Of a DNA stretch of 64,000 nt, positions 1 through 6,828 are shown in pieces. Origin of the DNA: Roseibium sp. HPY-6 (GTDB taxonomy: Bacteria; Pseudomonadota; Alphaproteobacteria; Rhizobiales; Stappiaceae); the NCBI RefSeq assembly GCF_040530035.1, contig NZ_JBEWCD010000001.1, positions 1,116,001 through 1,180,000 of the forward strand, in the 5' to 3' direction. The notes under the pieces are model-generated. The model ran no database searches, had not been told where the DNA came from, and worked only from the letters and a program-made list of their open reading frames with translations. Position 1 is the stretch's first letter, and each line of letters starts with the position of its first letter. The position numbers and the translations under genes were made by a program.

Positions 1-101
1 CAAAAGGACTGTGCATACTCGGTGCTCTGATCGGTTGCACCTGTGCCGATCCACAAAACGGATAAGACCAACGCGATTTTTACAAGATTGGGATTTTTCA
101 T
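1..101 (-). CDS. Secreted protein of a locus-specific family, 3' end outside window
   Basis: This is the first ~33 codons of a minus-strand gene that runs off the left edge. The start MKNPNLVKIALVLSVLWIG is a Sec signal peptide almost identical to that of the complete paralogue at 4086-4640. A GTTC-N7-GTTC box lies 28 bp upstream at 130-144, at the same distance as in the paralogue. Function is unknown. Its place after an effector-tag relic suggests the same effector/secreted-partner cassette seen twice more in this locus. Confidence 0.75.
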   Translation of the reverse strand, partial: MKNPNLVKIALVLSVLWIGTGATDQSTEYAQSF

Positions 102-129
102 CTCAGCTCACTTCGAGTAAGGCAACTAT

Positions 130-144
130 GTTCATGAAATGTTC
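130..144 (-). promoter_or_regulatory. Putative LexA (SOS) box
   Basis: GTTCATGAAATGTTC fits GTTC-N7-GTTC, the LexA operator described for alphaproteobacteria. It lies 28 bp upstream of the partial secreted-protein gene. Eight other boxes with the same spacing occur in this locus. Confidence 0.75.
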
Positions 145-267
145 CACGCATTAGCTTTAAAAGCAACCCCAAATTGCACTGGCTGTGTCTTCGTCAACGC
201 CCAACAAATTGCCTCGCCAGCAAATGCTCGAGGGCATCTCCTTCCCATCGCAGGCCCTTCTGCTCGA

Positions 268-440
268 CTAGAGCCCGAAAAGGCCCGGGTCACGACCCGC
301 AGCTTTGATAAGCTGACGTGCACTCAGCAAGCTCAGGCCCAGAAGCTTAGCGAACCGCGCCTGAGCAAACAGCAGATAATTCCTTATCACAAAGTATTTC
401 CGGGAAATGGATTGTACTCTCGCGTCGAAAATAATTTCAT
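268..440 (-). pseudogene. Relic of an effector gene: C-terminal tag only
   Basis: Reading the minus strand into the stop at 268-270 gives ARQLIKAAGRDPGLFGL, identical to the end of the gene at 4808-5569. Upstream the frame is degraded: an NPF-coding triplet run sits in another frame and no long open frame remains. I read it as the decayed 3' end of a tagged effector gene placed ahead of an SOS box and a secreted-protein gene, as at 4808-4640. Confidence 0.65.
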
Positions 441-462
441 GCACAGCCTTTAGTTCTGTTTT

Positions 463-1005
463 TTATTCATCTCGCAAATTCAATGTGGTCTCTTCACACC
501 AGTCACGAAATGCGGTTACGGCCTTCGACACTGAATCGTGTTTCGTAGTGGTTTCCAGACTGGGAATGTATCCATTTCGATAGGCCACGGCCGCGCAATC
601 CAGTTCGGCGCTCCCTGAAATACACTCCGACATTTCAGAAAGTGCTTCTTGACTATAGTGTTCTTTGATTGCGGGCTTCGATATCAAGCCAAAGTAAATG
701 TCCCGTATATAGTCCGAATATTCTTCTTTCTGGTAAGTATGAATACTAAAGTCAAAAATAAACCTTAGAAATTTATCATCCTCAAGTAAATTATCTCCCT
801 CACCGGATTCGCTAATTGCTTTCGTGTACACTCTATCGACATAAAACCATAACGAAGGTTTGATTTGCGGATCAAGAGTGGAACTCCACTCCTGATCGCT
901 GGGACATGGGTTGAACTTGTCTTCGTCAGAGCCCTGAACGCCTGTCGCAACGCTCGTCAACAACACCAGAACAAGACAACCTGTAATCGCCGACTTTTTC
1001 GTCAT
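463..1005 (-). CDS. Secreted cysteine-containing protein, paralogue of 4086-4640
   Basis: The 180-residue protein starts with a Sec signal peptide (residues 1-25, core GCLVLVLLTSVATGVQG). It shares with 4086-4640 the pattern CP-x3-EW near the mature N-terminus, C-x-SG-x5-DCA-x6-GYIPSLE near residue 130-150, and a late DWC. I do not recognise the family. The start ATG has GAGGAA just upstream and an SOS box 28 bp further. It follows the broken glucosaminidase gene on the same strand, so a periplasmic immunity or partner role is possible but is inference only. Confidence 0.8.
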   Translation of the reverse strand: MTKKSAITGCLVLVLLTSVATGVQGSDEDKFNPCPSDQEWSSTLDPQIKPSLWFYVDRVYTKAISESGEGDNLLEDDKFLRFIFDFSIHTYQKEEYSDYIRDIYFGLISKPAIKEHYSQEALSEMSECISGSAELDCAAVAYRNGYIPSLETTTKHDSVSKAVTAFRDWCEETTLNLRDE

Positions 1006-1032
1006 GGTTCCTCAATGCAACATCCCAATACT

Positions 1033-1047
1033 GTTCCCTGTATGTTC
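1033..1047 (-). promoter_or_regulatory. Putative LexA (SOS) box
   Basis: GTTCCCTGTATGTTC fits GTTC-N7-GTTC and lies 27 bp upstream of the start at 1005. The N7 differs from the other boxes, so it is not merely a copy of the duplicated cassette. Confidence 0.7.
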
Positions 1048-1166
1048 TCACATGTATTCAGAAAGCACAACCAAAAATTGATTGCCTTGTGTTTGGGCCG
1101 TCTCGCAGTGTTTGAACAATTCTCTTGTGAACGGACGAACAAGTCGGTTTTGACCGACGACTGCTT

Positions 1167-2131
1167 TTACGCAAATCCAAAGAGTTTCGGATCTCTGCCA
1201 GCAGCCAGGATCAACTGCCTGGCCCGGATGGGGTTTTCTTTGATAAGCTGCGCTTGCTGGTCGAGATCAGTCCTGTCCAGATCAAACGGACTAAGTCCGC
1301 CGGACTTGCCGGTTCGGCCCTGTTCTCGAGGACCTGACGGTTTGCGAGTGGGCACAACCCTCTCTGGTTTAGAACGTGGTTTAGCACGGACTGGAAAGGC
1401 AACGTTGCCCATGTGATTTTGCGCGCCCCCAAATTCGGGCTTGCCCCTGGGAGGGCGCGGGTTATTTCCACTGTCTCGTTGGCGCTAACACTAACCTCAT
1501 TCCGATGGGATCTATAGCCTGGCTTCCGAAGCGGCACGGGAGTTGCCTCGACATTGAGTAAGCCCATTCGATGGATATCAAAAATCGAAGGCGTTCCAGT
1601 TGGTGTCTGATTTCCGGAAAGAATGTCTTGAAGTAACGCGCTGTTTTCTGTTTCTTCCTTGAAGCGCAAGAGGGCATCAGAGGGAGGAGAATACTGTTCG
1701 CCGATGCGTCGCTCGATATAGGCTAGCTTCTGACCGCATTTCCTATCCGTCGCGTATCCACCAGGTTTCCCATATCGCAAACCTTCCGCAGCATCAGCGA
1801 ATGTTCGCGCCGACATCGCTTCAGGCCAACGGGTTGACACAGTCTCCACCCAATCCGCAAGACTGTCTTCAATACTGTCGTATTTTCGAAATCGATCAGT
1901 CTTATTGACGCGCTTGCCACCGATTTCTTCCCAGGTTTGGAAACTCTGAACATCGCCTTTCCAGGAATATCTCGCCTTAATGCCGAAATAGTTGTTCCCT
2001 TTGACAGACTGGCCGTACAACGTCTCCAGCGAAGCTTGGGCCGCTGCAAGCCGCGCCTGCGGATCCTGCAATCCAAAATTGCGTGCAGCAATATAGACCC
2101 GCCTTGAGAATTCGTTTACATGAGATGACAT
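1167..2131 (-). pseudogene. Glucosaminidase-type cell-wall hydrolase with C-terminal phage tag, frameshifted
   Basis: From the ATG at 2131 the frame encodes a FlgJ/LytG-like glucosaminidase domain: residues ~10-150 contain AAAQASLETLYGQ and KGNNYFGIKARY, the LET and GNNxFGIK signatures of that family. The domain should cut peptidoglycan glycan strands. Around 1410-1465 the reading frame breaks. The original frame continues as nonsense to 1211, while a second frame carries the expected linker (KPRSKPERVVPTRKP) and the tag TDLDQQAQLIKENPIRARQ, LILAAGRDPKLFGFA, ending at 1167. A short indel in the CCCGCGCCCTCCC stretch would explain it. A programmed frameshift is less likely but not excluded. 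The start overlaps the divergent gene at 2130. Confidence 0.75.
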
Positions 2132-2450
2132 GAAAAAATTTATCCTTTTCTTTTTAGGATTTACTTCGGCAAATCCGGCATTTTCGCAATCTTACTTCTG
2201 CCCGGACGAGCTTGTTCCTTACACATTTACGCTTTTCGAAGATGTTCTCATGATAAATCGTGCATATCATCGCGCGTTTTGCCAAAGAAAAGAGGGCATA
2301 GAGTATGAATGCCTGGAAAAATGGACCGACGACACGCCTGTAAGCGTTTATTCAATACATGCGAAAGTCGACGAGACCGGTAATTTGGCATTTTGGAACT
2401 CGTCGGAAACGCTGGACAAAGCCCCCTGGCTTATCCCTAGATGTGAGTGA
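2130..2450 (+). CDS. Small secreted cysteine-containing protein, divergent from hydrolase
   Basis: The 106-residue protein has a clear Sec signal peptide (MKKFILFFLGFTSANPAFS) and a mature domain with four cysteines (YFCPDEL, AFCQRK, YECLEK, PRC at the C-terminus). I do not recognise it. Its ATG shares the tetranucleotide CATG with the ATG of the divergent glucosaminidase gene, an arrangement repeated at 3005-3008. Periplasmic location and pairing with a peptidoglycan hydrolase would fit an inhibitor or immunity protein, by inference only. Confidence 0.65.
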   Translation: MKKFILFFLGFTSANPAFSQSYFCPDELVPYTFTLFEDVLMINRAYHRAFCQRKEGIEYECLEKWTDDTPVSVYSIHAKVDETGNLAFWNSSETLDKAPWLIPRCE

Positions 2451-2479
2451 AAGTTCAAAACTTCGGTGCATCAAGGAAA

Positions 2480-3007
2480 TCACTCAAACCCGTGAACATG
2501 GGAATGATATTTCCCGCTTCCTGTTACCAAATAAGGATCTTGCGCGATCTTCCAGACCCAACCGTCTGGCCCTCTTGCATTGTCGCCGCTATACGCCGGG
2601 TGCGGGTTTGCATAGTGAAGGCTGGGGCCCGCAGTGCTTTCACCACCGGCTGCACGCTCGGCAATCGTTTGGCGGACCAGTCGATCAATTTGGGCACCTG
2701 CTTTGGGTGCGTTCTGAAAACTACCGTATGGGTTGAGTGAAACTCTTTCTTTCAGTTTAGAGTTGCAATAGGATTTTGGCCCGTTTATTTTCGTGAACGC
2801 ATCTTTTTGATTCACAACGCCTGAAACAGACCCCGGAAAGGGTCAGTCGTAAGCGACACGATTTAGGATCGTATCGACAATCGCTGCAACTCCAGTTTTG
2901 AGAACGTCCCCTTTCCAATTTGCGCCGACTTCGGTTTGAACAACACGAGTAATGTAATCAATGTCGACTTCATCCAGAAAGATACTGTCTGCATCTTTGT
3001 TTTTCAT
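2480..3007 (-). pseudogene. SleB-like cell-wall hydrolase with one in-frame stop
   Basis: From the ATG at 3007, YITRVVQTEVGA and AAIVDTILNRVAYD match the N-terminal half of SleB/hydrolase_2 cell-wall hydrolases (E in TEVGA, TILNRV). A TGA at 2843-2845 interrupts. The same frame continues as PFPGSVSGVVNQKDAF, then GPSLHYANPHPAY and SGKYHSHVHGF, which is the expected rest of the domain. So a single nonsense codon (or a sequencing error) breaks an otherwise intact gene of about 175 codons. No C-terminal tag is present. Its start overlaps the divergent secreted-protein gene at 3006 in a shared CATG. Confidence 0.75.
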
Positions 3008-3320
3008 GGCATCATTATTCCTGATTTCCGGTTCATTCGCAGAGGAGAAAGAGTGCAAAAATTTGCTCTACGCAAATAAAGACAACACACTCGTGCTTTT
3101 CTTTCACAATGACAGTGACCGCCCCAGTTTCACGAAAGTCCGCGATGGTGAAGGCATAATATGTGAGGGAATTATTTCGTTTGGCGCCGGTGGCTTAAGC
3201 TTCTACTGCTCCCCAGAGGAAAATGGCATCATGTATGCTGCCTGGGGTATTGACGGCATCGATCCAGACAAAGACTTCTTATTCATGGACGAAGTCGTCA
3301 CTGAACAGTGCGCGCGGTAG
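3006..3320 (+). CDS. Small secreted protein, divergent from SleB-like hydrolase
   Basis: The 104-residue product starts MASLFLISGSFAEEKECKN, a short Sec signal peptide followed by a cysteine-containing domain (ECKN, IICEG, FYCSPEE, EQCAR). An upstream in-frame extension exists but would lengthen the signal peptide beyond normal and lies within the hydrolase gene. No family is recognised. It resembles 2130-2450 in size, export signal, cysteine content and divergent overlap with a hydrolase start, though not in sequence. Confidence 0.6.
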   Translation: MASLFLISGSFAEEKECKNLLYANKDNTLVLFFHNDSDRPSFTKVRDGEGIICEGIISFGAGGLSFYCSPEENGIMYAAWGIDGIDPDKDFLFMDEVVTEQCAR

Positions 3321-3358
3321 TAGCCGGAATGCGCCGTTGGGGTTCAGGTTCCAATTTT

Positions 3359-3442
3359 TCAAACATCCGTCGAAAAACCCGAAGTGTCACGAACTGCAAA
3401 AACAAGTTCATGCAGTTCTTTGTCGTTCAATTCGATTCTCAT
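3359..3442 (-). pseudogene. Possible truncated effector start (27 codons)
   Basis: A minus-strand ATG at 3442 opens a 27-codon frame starting MRIELNDKELHELVFAV. It lies divergent to the secreted-protein gene at 3453, mirroring the two hydrolase/secreted-protein pairs to the left. It may be the stub of a lost partner gene or chance. Confidence 0.25.
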
Positions 3443-3452
3443 AGGTGCTGCC

Positions 3453-3647
3453 TTGCTTAAATTTCTGATTGGTTTGATCGTTGGTGCGTCAATATCGACT
3501 GCAGCGGCACAACACTACGTCACCTGCGGACAGGGAACACTCAAGGGGTACATTGTGCAGGATCAAGAGCGAAACGAGGTGTGCCGCGACCCCGCCGTTT
3601 GGAACCACTTCAGAGGTCCCGAAAGTTACATCATATGCGACGACTAA
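3453..3647 (+). CDS. Small secreted protein, probable TTG start
   Basis: The likely start is the TTG at 3453, preceded by AGGTG, giving a signal peptide (LLKFLIGLIVGASISTAAA) and a short mature domain with cysteines (YVTCGQG, EVCRDP, YIICDD). A GTG 69 bp upstream is in frame but would precede the signal peptide with a polar stretch. Family unknown. It is the third small secreted cysteine protein on this strand within 1.5 kb. Its stop overlaps the end of the convergent tag gene at 3644. Confidence 0.5.
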   Translation: MLKFLIGLIVGASISTAAAQHYVTCGQGTLKGYIVQDQERNEVCRDPAVWNHFRGPESYIICDD

Positions 3648-3973
3648 ACCCGGAACATCTTCGGATCCCGTCCTGCGGCCAGGATCATCTGCCGGGCGCG
3701 TGCCGGATTGCGGTCCAGAAGCTCCGACTGCTGCTTGAGATCGATGCTGTTGTTGTCGAACGGATTGGCGCCGCCTGGCGCATCACCGAGCCCTGAGAGA
3801 CTGTCTTCGGCAAAGGCGCTGTCGTGAATGAATGTGAGCAGCTTCACCACCACCAGATCGACACTTGTTGAAGGCCGCCCCTGATTGTACATCGGACCGG
3901 TCCGGGAGATCACTAAAGGCTTATGTGGAAGACTTGGATCGTTTCGTTTCACCGGTTCAAAATTCAAAGCCAA
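3644..3973 (-). CDS. Truncated duplicate of the scaffold-like C-terminus
   Basis: The 109-residue frame has about 35 unrelated N-terminal residues followed by a near-perfect copy of the last ~75 residues of the scaffold-like protein at 5615-6517 (VKLLTFIHDSAFAEDS, GGANPFDNNSIDLKQQ, ARARQMILAAGRDPKMFRV). The nucleotide identity begins abruptly near 3870. It may be expressed as a tag-only peptide or be debris of cassette shuffling; no ribosome-binding site decides. Confidence 0.5.
   Translation of the reverse strand: MALNFEPVKRNDPSLPHKPLVISRTGPMYNQGRPSTSVDLVVVKLLTFIHDSAFAEDSLSGLGDAPGGANPFDNNSIDLKQQSELLDRNPARARQMILAAGRDPKMFRV
3650..3870. repeat. Duplicate of 5628-5840 (tag-coding DNA)
   Basis: About 210 bp coding for the C-terminal tag and the preceding helix are nearly identical to 5628-5840, with only scattered substitutions. 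This indicates a recent duplication or gene conversion limited to the tag end of the gene. Confidence 0.85.
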
Positions 3974-4085
3974 TTAGACGGCGAGCCGACCTTTTCAGCG
4001 ATCGGTTTTCGAGCTGACAGCGACTATATACCAAGCTCAACCGCCTTGCTGTAAAACTCTGTCTTTTCCGACCTGATATGATTGC

Positions 4086-4640
4086 CTAATTCACGTCTCC
4101 CTGGCCACTGTCCGGTGGTAATTCGCAAAACACTCGAAAATTGTCGAAATATTTAGAAATTGTTTCTTGTCGAACCACATCTTCCAAACCGGGAATATAA
4201 CCTTTGTCAAATGCCATTTCTGCACAATCTGCCTTTGTGCCTCCAGAGATACACAATTCTATTTCTTCCAGGACAGCCTCGTTATAATGGTCTGTCACTC
4301 CCGGTTCATCCTGCAGCCGCAAAATGCGTTTCCTCAACTCCCAATCTTGCTCGACATCCCGGAAAGAGTGAATGCCAACAAGCCATAAAAGTCGCTCGTA
4401 TTCGTCGTCGACCAACTCAGGATCGGTTTCGTCAGCAATTCGATCCATAGTCAGGGTCGTGAATGCACGCATCGCAAACAACCAGAACAACTGTTTTGTG
4501 TCACCTTTGAGCGTAGAAGCCCATTCTTCGTGCGTTGGACAATAGGACTTTGCCTGCTCGATGCTCTGAGCGGCTGCACCTGTGCCGATCCACAAAGCGG
4601 ACAAGACCAACGCGATTTTTACAAGATTGGGATTTTTCAT
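4086..4640 (-). CDS. Secreted cysteine-containing protein, paralogue of 463-1005
   Basis: The 184-residue protein has a Sec signal peptide (MKNPNLVKIALVLSALWIG, cleavage after GAAA) and a mature helical domain sharing with 463-1005 the motifs CPTHEEW, LCISGGTKADCAEMAF and KGYIPGLEDV and a terminal VFCELP. The four cysteines suggest two disulfides in the periplasm. The family is unknown to me. It follows the tagged gene at 4808-5569 and has its own SOS box 28 bp upstream. The repeated pairing of this family with tagged genes suggests a partner or immunity function, unproven. Confidence 0.8.
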   Translation of the reverse strand: MKNPNLVKIALVLSALWIGTGAAAQSIEQAKSYCPTHEEWASTLKGDTKQLFWLFAMRAFTTLTMDRIADETDPELVDDEYERLLWLVGIHSFRDVEQDWELRKRILRLQDEPGVTDHYNEAVLEEIELCISGGTKADCAEMAFDKGYIPGLEDVVRQETISKYFDNFRVFCELPPDSGQGDVN

Positions 4641-4668
4641 CTCAGCTCATTTCGAGTAAGGCAACTAT

Positions 4669-4683
4669 GTTCACCAAATGTTC
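4669..4683 (-). promoter_or_regulatory. Putative LexA (SOS) box
   Basis: GTTCACCAAATGTTC fits GTTC-N7-GTTC, 28 bp upstream of the start at 4640. It is the duplicate of the box at 130-144 with two changes confined to the N7, so the GTTC half-sites are conserved. Confidence 0.75.
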
Positions 4684-4807
4684 CACACACTAGCTTTGAA
4701 AGCAACCCAAAATTGCACTGGCTGTGTCTTCGTCGAGACCCCAACAAATTGCCTCACCGGCAAATGCGCGAGGGCATCTCCTTCCCATCGCAGGCCCTTC
4801 TGCTCGG

Positions 4808-5569
4808 CTAAAGCCCAAAGAGGCCCGGGTCACGACCCGCAGCTTTGATAAGCTGACGTGCCCGCATCGGGCTCAGTTCGAGGATCCTTGCTTGCTGCCT
4901 AAGGTCAGGACTTCTCAGATTGAAAGGGTTTAAAATCCCGCCCGCATCTGAATTTTCCAGGTCATTTTTAGCCTTAGGTTTTGGTCTTGGAACGACAGTC
5001 TGTGGTTTTGAACGCGGTGCTTCCGGCAATCGGCTTTCAAGTCGAGACTCATCTGGAAATTGCCGGCTTGATCCCCGAACAGGCTCTTGTTTCAGTCCTA
5101 AAAACTCTCGCGCAAGATTCAGAGAAACTTCATTGGCGTTGATATGCAAGACATAATTATGGGCGAGGTCAGCTCCGCCGCCCGCGGCGCTAACCAAAGC
5201 TCCACCATGTTCGTTTTCGCTACGGAACTGATTCAGCCCCAAGGCCGACTCAAGTACACTTCTTGCCTGTCTATGCTTTCTACTCTTTTTACCGAAATTT
5301 TCTATTTCTTCCATGATCCCATCATTGTGAAAACCATCAAATCCATAATATTCATAGAAATAGTCTTTGATTTGGGCGATATCACGGTCTCGCTGCTTCT
5401 GCGCGATATCCGCCTCCATGACCCTGGATAGCTTTTCTGCTGGTTCCAGTCTTCGGTCGTCGATTTCGTTCCTATTTTGCAATGCCTCCCGATCAGCTCT
5501 GTCAAATGCGCCGTCTATCCTTGACCCGACAAAGTTCTCGTTGAGACGTTTTTTCCAATATGTATCCAA
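4808..5569 (-). CDS. Tagged effector-like protein, N-terminal domain unknown
   Basis: The 253-residue protein has a charged, helical N-terminal part (residues ~1-150, e.g. REALQNRNEIDDRRLEPAEK) that I do not recognise. A proline/lysine linker follows (APRSKPQTVVPRPKPKAKN, ~200-218), then the C-terminal tag (ILNPFNLRSPDLRQQARI, MRARQLIKAAGRDPGLFGL). Linker and tag match the frameshifted glucosaminidase gene at 1167-2131, so this is the same architecture with a different N-domain. It begins 45 bp after the scaffold-like gene, probably in its operon, and ends before an SOS box and a secreted-protein gene. No signal peptide. Confidence 0.7.
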   Translation of the reverse strand: MDTYWKKRLNENFVGSRIDGAFDRADREALQNRNEIDDRRLEPAEKLSRVMEADIAQKQRDRDIAQIKDYFYEYYGFDGFHNDGIMEEIENFGKKSRKHRQARSVLESALGLNQFRSENEHGGALVSAAGGGADLAHNYVLHINANEVSLNLAREFLGLKQEPVRGSSRQFPDESRLESRLPEAPRSKPQTVVPRPKPKAKNDLENSDAGGILNPFNLRSPDLRQQARILELSPMRARQLIKAAGRDPGLFGL

Positions 5570-5614
5570 TACAAGTCTCCGTTGGTAAATAAGTGTTCTT
5601 TCGCTTCTATTTCC

Positions 5615-6517
5615 CTAAACTCGGAACATCTTCGGATCTCGTCCTGCGGCCAGGATCATCTGCCGGGCGCGTGCCGGATTGCGGTCCAGAAGCTCGGACT
5701 GCTGCTTGAGATCGATGCTGTTGTTGTCGAACGGATTGGCACCGCCTGGCGCGTCGCCAAGCCCTGCGAGACTGTCTTCGGCAAAGGCGCTGTCGTGAAT
5801 GAAGGTGAGTAGTTTCACCGCCACCGGATCGACAACCTGCTGAAGGCCGCCCCGGTCGGACCGTGACAGGGCGCCCTTGTCGGCGAACCAGTCCGTCAGG
5901 TCGATCCCGGCCGCCTTCAGACCCGTCAGTGCCCGGTCGGCGCGGGCGACGGCGTTCTGATAACCGTCGCTCTCCGGGGGGCCGTAATCGCGCACCAGAT
6001 CCCGGTGGGCGCTTTCCGCTGCCTGTTGGCGGGCTGCTGCCTCGCTGCCGGCGGCCTCCTCGTGGGAGGCATAGTGCTCAGCCATCTTGCCGACCCACCT
6101 GTCGTGGAGTTTCTGAGCTGCTTCCGGGTGAAGGCCCGCCTCTTCGAACCAGCCACCCGCCTCCTGGGCAAAGGCCTGATCATAGGGGAAGTTTTCCGGC
6201 AGGTTCTCCGGCATGGAAAACCGGTATCCGTTCTTCGGCGTCCAGCTTTTTGAGACTTCGGCATAAAATTCCGCCCGCTCGTCATCGCTGGCTTCGCTGC
6301 CGGGCACCTGGACCGACCCCATTAGTTCGCCATGAAGCGCCTTGTAACCGTCGAACACACCCGCCGCATCGCTCCATCCGTTTTGCGCAGCCAGAGCCTG
6401 ATGCTCCTCGCTAAGGCCGGACAGGAACCCGCTCTCCGGCACATGAGCGTCCATCAGGCTGTCTTCAGGCGCCGCAATCGTGCCGGTTCCAGCGGTTTCG
6501 GAAAAATCACTCATCAA
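5615..6517 (-). CDS. Phage scaffold-like head assembly protein
   Basis: The 300-residue acidic, helix-rich protein sits where podoviruses encode the scaffolding protein, directly after portal and Bbp19-like genes (4-bp overlap with the latter). It contains KSWTPKNGYRFSMPENLPE, a segment typical of phage scaffold/head-assembly proteins, a charged coiled region (residues ~150-200) and the C-terminal tag NPFDNNSIDLKQQSELLDRN, PARARQMILAAGRDPKMFRV. Known scaffolds such as that of P22 bind coat protein through a C-terminal helical domain, so the tag may be the coat-binding end. The expected major capsid gene does not follow; a tagged effector does. Confidence 0.7.
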   Translation of the reverse strand: MMSDFSETAGTGTIAAPEDSLMDAHVPESGFLSGLSEEHQALAAQNGWSDAAGVFDGYKALHGELMGSVQVPGSEASDDERAEFYAEVSKSWTPKNGYRFSMPENLPENFPYDQAFAQEAGGWFEEAGLHPEAAQKLHDRWVGKMAEHYASHEEAAGSEAAARQQAAESAHRDLVRDYGPPESDGYQNAVARADRALTGLKAAGIDLTDWFADKGALSRSDRGGLQQVVDPVAVKLLTFIHDSAFAEDSLAGLGDAPGGANPFDNNSIDLKQQSELLDRNPARARQMILAAGRDPKMFRV

Positions 6518-6828
6518 AGGTCCTCCTCGGGTCCGAATTCAGGCAGGGTTTCCAGGCGCGCAGCTTCCTGCAGCGCGGCGTGTTCTTCAGGCGAAATGCG
6601 GATCATCGACAGTATCCGCGCATAAAGCGCCTTGCGGCCGTCCAGATAGCCGCTTTCACGTGGCGACAGCTCTGCGGGCGCGGCCTGGTAGATCCCGCAT
6701 TCCGCGCCAAGATCTGCCAGCACCGTCTCTCCCTCGGGACACAAAAAAACGGACCGATAGGCCCGCTCGATTGCAACTGCTCTGTCTTCGCGCCGCCGCG
6801 CGATCCGTCTAAGGCAGCGCCAAAGCAT
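6514..6828 (-). CDS. Bbp19-like phage protein
   Basis: The 104-residue protein shows YRSVFLCPEGETVLADLGAE followed by a GRKALYARILSMI helix, the layout of the Bbp19-like phage family found between portal and scaffold genes in BPP-1-type podoviruses. It overlaps the portal gene by 20 bp at its start and the scaffold-like gene by 4 bp at its end, so translation is probably coupled. Precise role in the head is not established. Confidence 0.65.
   Translation of the reverse strand: MLWRCLRRIARRREDRAVAIERAYRSVFLCPEGETVLADLGAECGIYQAAPAELSPRESGYLDGRKALYARILSMIRISPEEHAALQEAARLETLPEFGPEEDL

Larger units (their letters stand above)
1..340. repeat. Dispersed duplicate of 4545-4875
   Basis: The segment covering the signal-peptide region, SOS box, intergenic spacer and last ~25 codons of the upstream gene matches 4545-4875 at roughly 90% by eye. 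It shows duplication of a whole cassette boundary (effector 3' end, SOS box, secreted-protein 5' end). Confidence 0.85.

Noticed and set aside
139..453. Plus-strand open frame of 104 codons over the tag relic
   Set aside because: It runs antisense over duplicated cassette DNA, has no ribosome-binding site and no protein-like composition.
2843..2845. Selenocysteine or stop-codon recoding at the TGA in the SleB-like gene
   Set aside because: No SECIS-like hairpin was evident and the position is not a known catalytic site; a simple nonsense change is more likely.
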